A program made the position numbers and the translations under genes. A DNA stretch of 9,173 bases from Rhodoferax sp. (lineage in GTDB: Bacteria; Pseudomonadota; Gammaproteobacteria; Burkholderiales; Burkholderiaceae_C): NCBI GenBank assembly GCA_020048795.1, contig JAIFMA010000254.1:1-9173 (forward strand), written 5' to 3'. Shown piece after piece: positions 5,925-9,173 of this stretch. The stretch's first letter is position 1. Every line of letters begins with the position of its first letter. A model generated the notes under the pieces. The model did no database searches, had not been told where the DNA came from, and worked only from the letters and a program-made list of their open reading frames with translations.

Positions 5925-7703
5925 TCAAACTCCCTTGGGCGAGGCATTTTGCGCTGAACTCGCAGTGGTGGCTGAAGCACTACTGCCGTTGACAGACGTT
6001 ACACCGGTCGTAGCCAACTGCTTTTGCAGCACATTGGCCATGCTGTTGAAGCCGCTGTAGAGCAAACCATACTCATCTTTGCGCTCGTCAGTGATTCGGT
6101 AATCCAGTTGTCCGCTTTGAAATTCGCGCATGGCAATTCGCAGCATTCTGGCAGGTCCGGCAAACCAGTCGGTAATGAAATACATCGCGACCGCCACGGC
6201 AGACACCGTCACCAACACCAGCACGCACATCAAGATCAAACTCAGCCTGGCGACCTTCACCAGCGGTTGCTCGGCAATGCCCAAATCGACGAATCCCACC
6301 GTCTTACCCTGGAAGGTGATGGGCGCGGCAAAACCCAAGACATGTTTATCGCCTTGCTGATAGCGCCTGATCTTGATGCCACCGTTACTGCTGCCCAGAG
6401 ACTCCCCGACCGGCGAGTTGAAGGGTTTGCCTAGCAACTTTTCATCGCTCGCAGCTTTCACCACGCCGGCAGAGTCCATCACCTGCAGGTTGGCAAAGTC
6501 GCCGGTTTTCATGATCTCCTGGACAGATACCTCGATCGTCGGCCACTCATCGTCCAGCGCAGCGGCTGCATTTTCTGCGGCAATAAAGCGCCCCAATGAG
6601 GCACCATAATCCGTCACCTGTGCCATCATGGCAGCACGTTGTTGCTGGTAAATCACCGCACCGGTGATCGACATCACCGTCAGCACAAAGGCAGCCATCG
6701 CCAATGCCCAGCGCAAGCGCAGCGGCACCAGCACTCGTTCCAGGGGCTGATGAATGTCGCCATCGAGTTCGCGCAACAAAGGCAGAACAGCCTGCGCCAA
6801 TTCGTTGCCGCTCTGGAAGCGCTGAGCGGGTTGTTTTTCAAGGCAACGATACACGATCTTCAGCAAGTTCAGCGGCACATCAGGCCGCAGACCCTCCAGC
6901 GGAGGTGGTGGGTCGTTGACAATCTTCATGCCGATGGCAATCAGGCTGTTTTCCTGAAACGGCACCCGACCGGCCAACATGTAATACAGCAAAATACCCA
7001 CCGAAAACAGGTCTGAGCGGCCATCCAGCGTTGCACCCATGGTTTGTTCGGGCGACATGTACTGCGGTGTGCCCAACACATCGCCCCTGCGGGTGGCTTC
7101 GTAATCAGACGATTCAAAATGGGCAATGCCAAAGTCCATGACCTTGAGCGCGTGCCCATCTTGCAAGCGCATGACATTGGCAGGCTTGATGTCACGGTGC
7201 ACCAGACCCCTGCCATGAGCGTAGTCGAGCGCCCGGGCCAGTTGCAAAGCCGACTCAAGAACTTCTCGCACGGACATGCGACCGGCTTTAGTGATCACTT
7301 CGTTGAACGGCTCGCCCTCCACCAGTTCCATGGCAATATAGGGGCGCCCTTCAATCTCACCCACGTCATACACAGCGACAATGTTCGGGTGCGACAGCTT
7401 CCCCGAGGCCCTCGCTTCGCGCAAAAAACGAGCCCGGTAATCCTCATCCGAACAAAGATCAGAATGCAAAAATTTGATGGCGATAACGCGATCAATTTCC
7501 GGGTCGTAGGCCCGAAACACACTGGCCATACCACCCCGACCGATCCGGTCAAGGACCTTATAACGACCCACCTGCTGTGGTTCCTGCGCACTGGCTCGGG
7601 TGCCAAGCGGCAAGGTAGTGTCTTTGCCGGCAAGCGTGTTTGCAGGCAAGACCCATGTTTTCTCGCTGTGGGGATTGATCTGCGTAACATCGTAGTCTGA
7701 CAT
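5925..7703 (-). CDS. Membrane Ser/Thr protein kinase: kinase-TM-Cache-like sensor-TM-HAMP
   Basis: Predicted Hanks-type kinase of 592 residues. The kinase domain (about 47-315) is complete: Gly-rich loop GRGGMASV (55-62), ATP-binding Lys77 (VIAIKFL), Glu96, catalytic loop HRDIKPAN with Asp171, DFG with Asp190, activation-loop Thr204 and Thr212, and SPEQ in place of APE. A transmembrane helix (332-352) leads to a periplasmic segment of about 130 residues with Cache/PDC features (LQVMDSAGVVKAASDEKLLG; FAAPITFQGKTVGFVDLGIA). A second helix (about 486-510), a HAMP-like segment (511-565) and a Ser/Thr/Ala-rich tail complete it. The frame extends 18 codons further to an ATG at 7757. I prefer 7703 (MSDYDVTQINPHS) because GGGTGA lies just upstream and a CATAAT -10 candidate (7760-7765) would start transcription near or inside the upstream ATG. 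It diverges from the FHA-cyclase gene. Confidence 0.92.
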   Translation of the reverse strand: MSDYDVTQINPHSEKTWVLPANTLAGKDTTLPLGTRASAQEPQQVGRYKVLDRIGRGGMASVFRAYDPEIDRVIAIKFLHSDLCSDEDYRARFLREARASGKLSHPNIVAVYDVGEIEGRPYIAMELVEGEPFNEVITKAGRMSVREVLESALQLARALDYAHGRGLVHRDIKPANVMRLQDGHALKVMDFGIAHFESSDYEATRRGDVLGTPQYMSPEQTMGATLDGRSDLFSVGILLYYMLAGRVPFQENSLIAIGMKIVNDPPPPLEGLRPDVPLNLLKIVYRCLEKQPAQRFQSGNELAQAVLPLLRELDGDIHQPLERVLVPLRLRWALAMAAFVLTVMSITGAVIYQQQRAAMMAQVTDYGASLGRFIAAENAAAALDDEWPTIEVSVQEIMKTGDFANLQVMDSAGVVKAASDEKLLGKPFNSPVGESLGSSNGGIKIRRYQQGDKHVLGFAAPITFQGKTVGFVDLGIAEQPLVKVARLSLILMCVLVLVTVSAVAVAMYFITDWFAGPARMLRIAMREFQSGQLDYRITDERKDEYGLLYSGFNSMANVLQKQLATTGVTSVNGSSASATTASSAQNASPKGV

Positions 7704-7847
7704 GGTGATCACCCAGATGAAGGACTTGCAACTACCGGCGAACGTAGCAACTTTCATGTATTATGAGCCAGCGTTAAGTTGCATGCATCGCGCGGACCAA
7801 GCGTTATTTTGAGGTCTAACCAAAACTTTTCTTGAATCACGGTGGCC
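7704..7847. promoter_or_regulatory. Shared divergent promoter region of kinase and cyclase genes
   Basis: The 144 bp between the two start codons must hold both promoters. Toward the kinase, CATAAT (minus strand, 7765-7760) is a 5/6 -10 element without a good -35, hinting at activator dependence. It is bracketed by an exact 7-bp inverted repeat, GCAACTT (7747-7753) and AAGTTGC (7776-7782), whose centres are 29 bp apart, a plausible operator. The palindrome TGCATGCA (7780-7787) adjoins the right arm. A perfect 10-bp palindrome, GGTGATCACC (7704-7713), abuts the kinase start codon. Toward the cyclase I see only weak elements (for example TTGAGG 7809-7814 with TTGAAT 7832-7837), which would give an almost leaderless transcript. 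Confidence 0.45.
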
Positions 7848-8846
7848 ATGCCCAACTTTGAACCTACCCAACCGCCCCCGTTAACGCCGCTTGCGCAAAC
7901 ACCCGCCGCGCTAGCGGTGCTGTTTGCTGATGTGGTGGACAGCACCCGGCTTTACGGAAACGTGGGCGATACCCTGGCCAAGATGATGATCGATGAGTGC
8001 CTAGATGTCATCCGCGCGGTCGTGGCCCAGTACGGTGGGCGCATCATCAAAACCATCGGCGACGAGGCCATGTGCACCCTGGCAACCGCCGATGCGGCGT
8101 GCCTGGCGGCGATCGACATACAGCAAAACATCACCGCACTGCCCGCCATTTCCGATATCAAGCGCGAGATTCGGGTCGGCTTTCATTTTGGCTGGGTGAT
8201 AGAGGAAAACAACGATGTGTTTGGCGACACCGTCAACCTGGCGGCGCGCTTGTCGGGGGTAGCCAAAGGCATGCAGATCATCACCACCACGTCGACGGTT
8301 GCCAGCTTGATGCCCTTGATGCGCGCTTCTACACGCCGAATTTCTGCGGTCTCGGTCAAAGGCAAGGGCGAAGAGGTAGACATTTGCGAAGTGATCTGGC
8401 AAGACACTGCCGAGCTAACCATCATGACTCCCGCCCACACGGTGATAAACCGGCGTGCCCGGCTGTTGCTCAAGCATGCCGATCAGGAATGGATCTTTGA
8501 GCGCAATAGTCCCATCCTGACGCTAGGTCGGGATTCAAACTGCCAGATGGTGGTGCGCGACCCCATGGCATCGCGCCTGCACGCCAACATCGAGGTGCGT
8601 CAAGGCAAGTTTTTTTTGATCGACAAAAGCACCAATGGCACTTTTGTCTGGTTTGATGACCAGTCGAAAGTCGTCTTGCACCGCGAAGAATTGATGCTAC
8701 GCGGCAAGGGGCGCTTGACATTTGGCCACAACCTTGACGAGACGACCGAAGACTTTGCCTGCTTTGAAGTGCGTGATTCAGAGGCCGATCAGCCCAGTGT
8801 CACCCCCCCAAGCCAATCACGCCAACCGAGTTACGTTGAAAAATAG
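7848..8846 (+). CDS. Class III adenylyl cyclase with C-terminal FHA domain
   Basis: Predicted soluble enzyme of 332 residues making cAMP from ATP, with a phosphothreonine-binding module. The cyclase homology domain (about 20-185) keeps every class III catalytic residue I can check: metal-binding Asp28 (LFADVVDST) and Asp72 (KTIGDE), adenine-selecting Lys68 and Asp123, and transition-state Asn130 and Arg134 (DVFGDTVNLAARL). The Lys/Asp pair predicts ATP rather than GTP. The FHA domain (about 205-308) has GRDSNCQ, SRLHANI and NGTF, the residues that contact phosphothreonine. A short Pro/Ser-rich tail follows. No signal peptide or membrane helix is seen. ATG 7848 and an in-frame GTG two codons earlier (7842) are both possible starts, and neither has a well-spaced Shine-Dalgarno sequence. 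The divergent kinase is the obvious partner. Confidence 0.9.
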   Translation: MPNFEPTQPPPLTPLAQTPAALAVLFADVVDSTRLYGNVGDTLAKMMIDECLDVIRAVVAQYGGRIIKTIGDEAMCTLATADAACLAAIDIQQNITALPAISDIKREIRVGFHFGWVIEENNDVFGDTVNLAARLSGVAKGMQIITTTSTVASLMPLMRASTRRISAVSVKGKGEEVDICEVIWQDTAELTIMTPAHTVINRRARLLLKHADQEWIFERNSPILTLGRDSNCQMVVRDPMASRLHANIEVRQGKFFLIDKSTNGTFVWFDDQSKVVLHREELMLRGKGRLTFGHNLDETTEDFACFEVRDSEADQPSVTPPSQSRQPSYVEK

Positions 8847-9173
8847 TCTTACGAAGGCAAAAAGACCTCTGCCCCAAGCGAAGGGGTGCCGATGCCAGCA
8901 TTTTGCAGACCAAGAGCGCGCTGTAGTGCACATGGATTGACTCACTGTGCTAGCCCAAGGGGTTAACGCAGCCTATTTACGGTATCTGTTTGATGGGCTG
9001 AACTATGCATGGGGTGCGAGGAGTGTGGTCCCTGTCAAATTAACGTTCAGGCTCGGAGGCTCCAAAGATCTAGTCAACATCTGGTGTGCCACATTGCGCA
9101 GCAAGTATTCTCATTATCAGGGGTGTCGCTGGCAAGGCCTAAGGGAATTAACGTGTCATTCGCGCTGTGGGTT
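8847..9173. other. Region after the cyclase gene with no recognised gene
   Basis: These 327 bp follow the cyclase stop. Near its start there are two weak stem-loops: GTCTT/AAGAC (8846-8866) and CCCC-aagcgaa-GGGG (8872-8886). Neither is followed by a T-run, so termination is doubtful. TTAACG occurs three times (8963-8968, 9040-9045, 9148-9153) without regular spacing. One plus-strand frame is open through the right edge and is listed separately. I see no tRNA or insertion-sequence end. Confidence 0.5.
8947..9173 (+). CDS. Possible unidentified reading frame running off the right edge
   Basis: After a TGA at 8938-8940 this frame stays open for 77 codons to the window end, while the other two forward frames have early stops. 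The first plausible start is GTG at 8947 (VLAQGVNAAYLRYLFDGLNY...), with only a weak GGA upstream. The product is not recognised. It is rich in Cys, Trp and Arg, and its codons (AGG, CTA, TTA) are unlike the neighbouring genes. That fits a foreign or decayed gene, or a chance open frame. An open run of this length is not strong evidence by itself. Confidence 0.2.
   Translation, partial: MLAQGVNAAYLRYLFDGLNYAWGARSVVPVKLTFRLGGSKDLVNIWCATLRSKYSHYQGCRWQGLRELTCHSRCG

Noticed and set aside
7044..7700. Plus-strand open frame of 218 codons opposite the kinase
   Set aside because: Antisense to a kinase domain with every catalytic motif intact. The translation is His/Arg-rich, without family features.
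7704..7757. 18-codon N-terminal extension of the kinase from the ATG at 7757
   Set aside because: There is no ribosome-binding site, and the best -10 element (7760-7765) would place the transcript start at or inside this ATG. The ATG at 7703 is better supported.
8846..8886. Terminator after the cyclase gene
   Set aside because: The stems are 4-5 bp and lack a following T-tract, so the evidence is too weak for a terminator call.
8963..9153. Three TTAACG motifs as integron attC-like or other recombination sites
   Set aside because: Spacing is irregular, flanks are not complementary, and the motif does not fit the GTTRRRY core rule.

Overview
The window looks like chromosomal DNA of a betaproteobacterium, most likely Burkholderiales/Comamonadaceae (Rhodoferax/Polaromonas-like). 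This rests on the isc gene order, on protein sequences that closely follow the proteobacterial Isc families, on moderately high GC, and on short repeats of a kind I associate with that family. The genus is an inference; no rRNA or other marker gene is present.

Left half, minus strand (about 4774 down to 1): the iron-sulfur cluster assembly operon iscR-iscS-iscU-iscA-hscB-hscA. hscA runs off the left edge after about 450 codons. IscS takes sulfur from cysteine, IscU is the scaffold, IscA is an A-type carrier, HscB and HscA release the cluster from IscU, and IscR is the [2Fe-2S] repressor. A 25-bp match to the IscR type 1 operator lies upstream of iscR, so the usual autoregulation is expected. 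Two oddities interrupt an otherwise standard operon: a REP-like inverted doublet in the 172-bp hscB-hscA gap, and an AT-richer, rare-codon patch with a small palindrome inside hscA.

Centre (4635-5006): a 372-bp divergent intergenic region between iscR and a plus-strand lipoprotein gene. It holds the isc promoter/operator and a candidate promoter for the lipoprotein gene.

Right half (5007-8846): three genes that look like one signalling module. They are a LysM/TPR-like lipoprotein (+), a membrane Ser/Thr protein kinase (-) convergent with it by only 6 bp, and a class III adenylyl cyclase fused to an FHA domain (+) that diverges from the kinase across a 144-bp shared promoter region. The kinase has the order kinase-TM-Cache-like sensor-TM-HAMP-Ser/Thr-rich tail, so its HAMP domain sits at the far end from the catalytic domain. 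The cyclase keeps all the class III catalytic residues I can check, and the FHA domain offers phosphothreonine binding. The simplest reading is an envelope signal passing through kinase phosphorylation to FHA docking and control of cAMP synthesis. That link is inferred from domains and gene order and is not shown by the sequence.

Right edge (8847-9173): 327 bp without a recognised gene. One plus-strand frame is open from 8941 off the window edge, with a possible GTG start at 8947, unusual codons and no recognisable family. I found no tRNA, rRNA, CRISPR array, complete insertion sequence or convincing intrinsic terminator.
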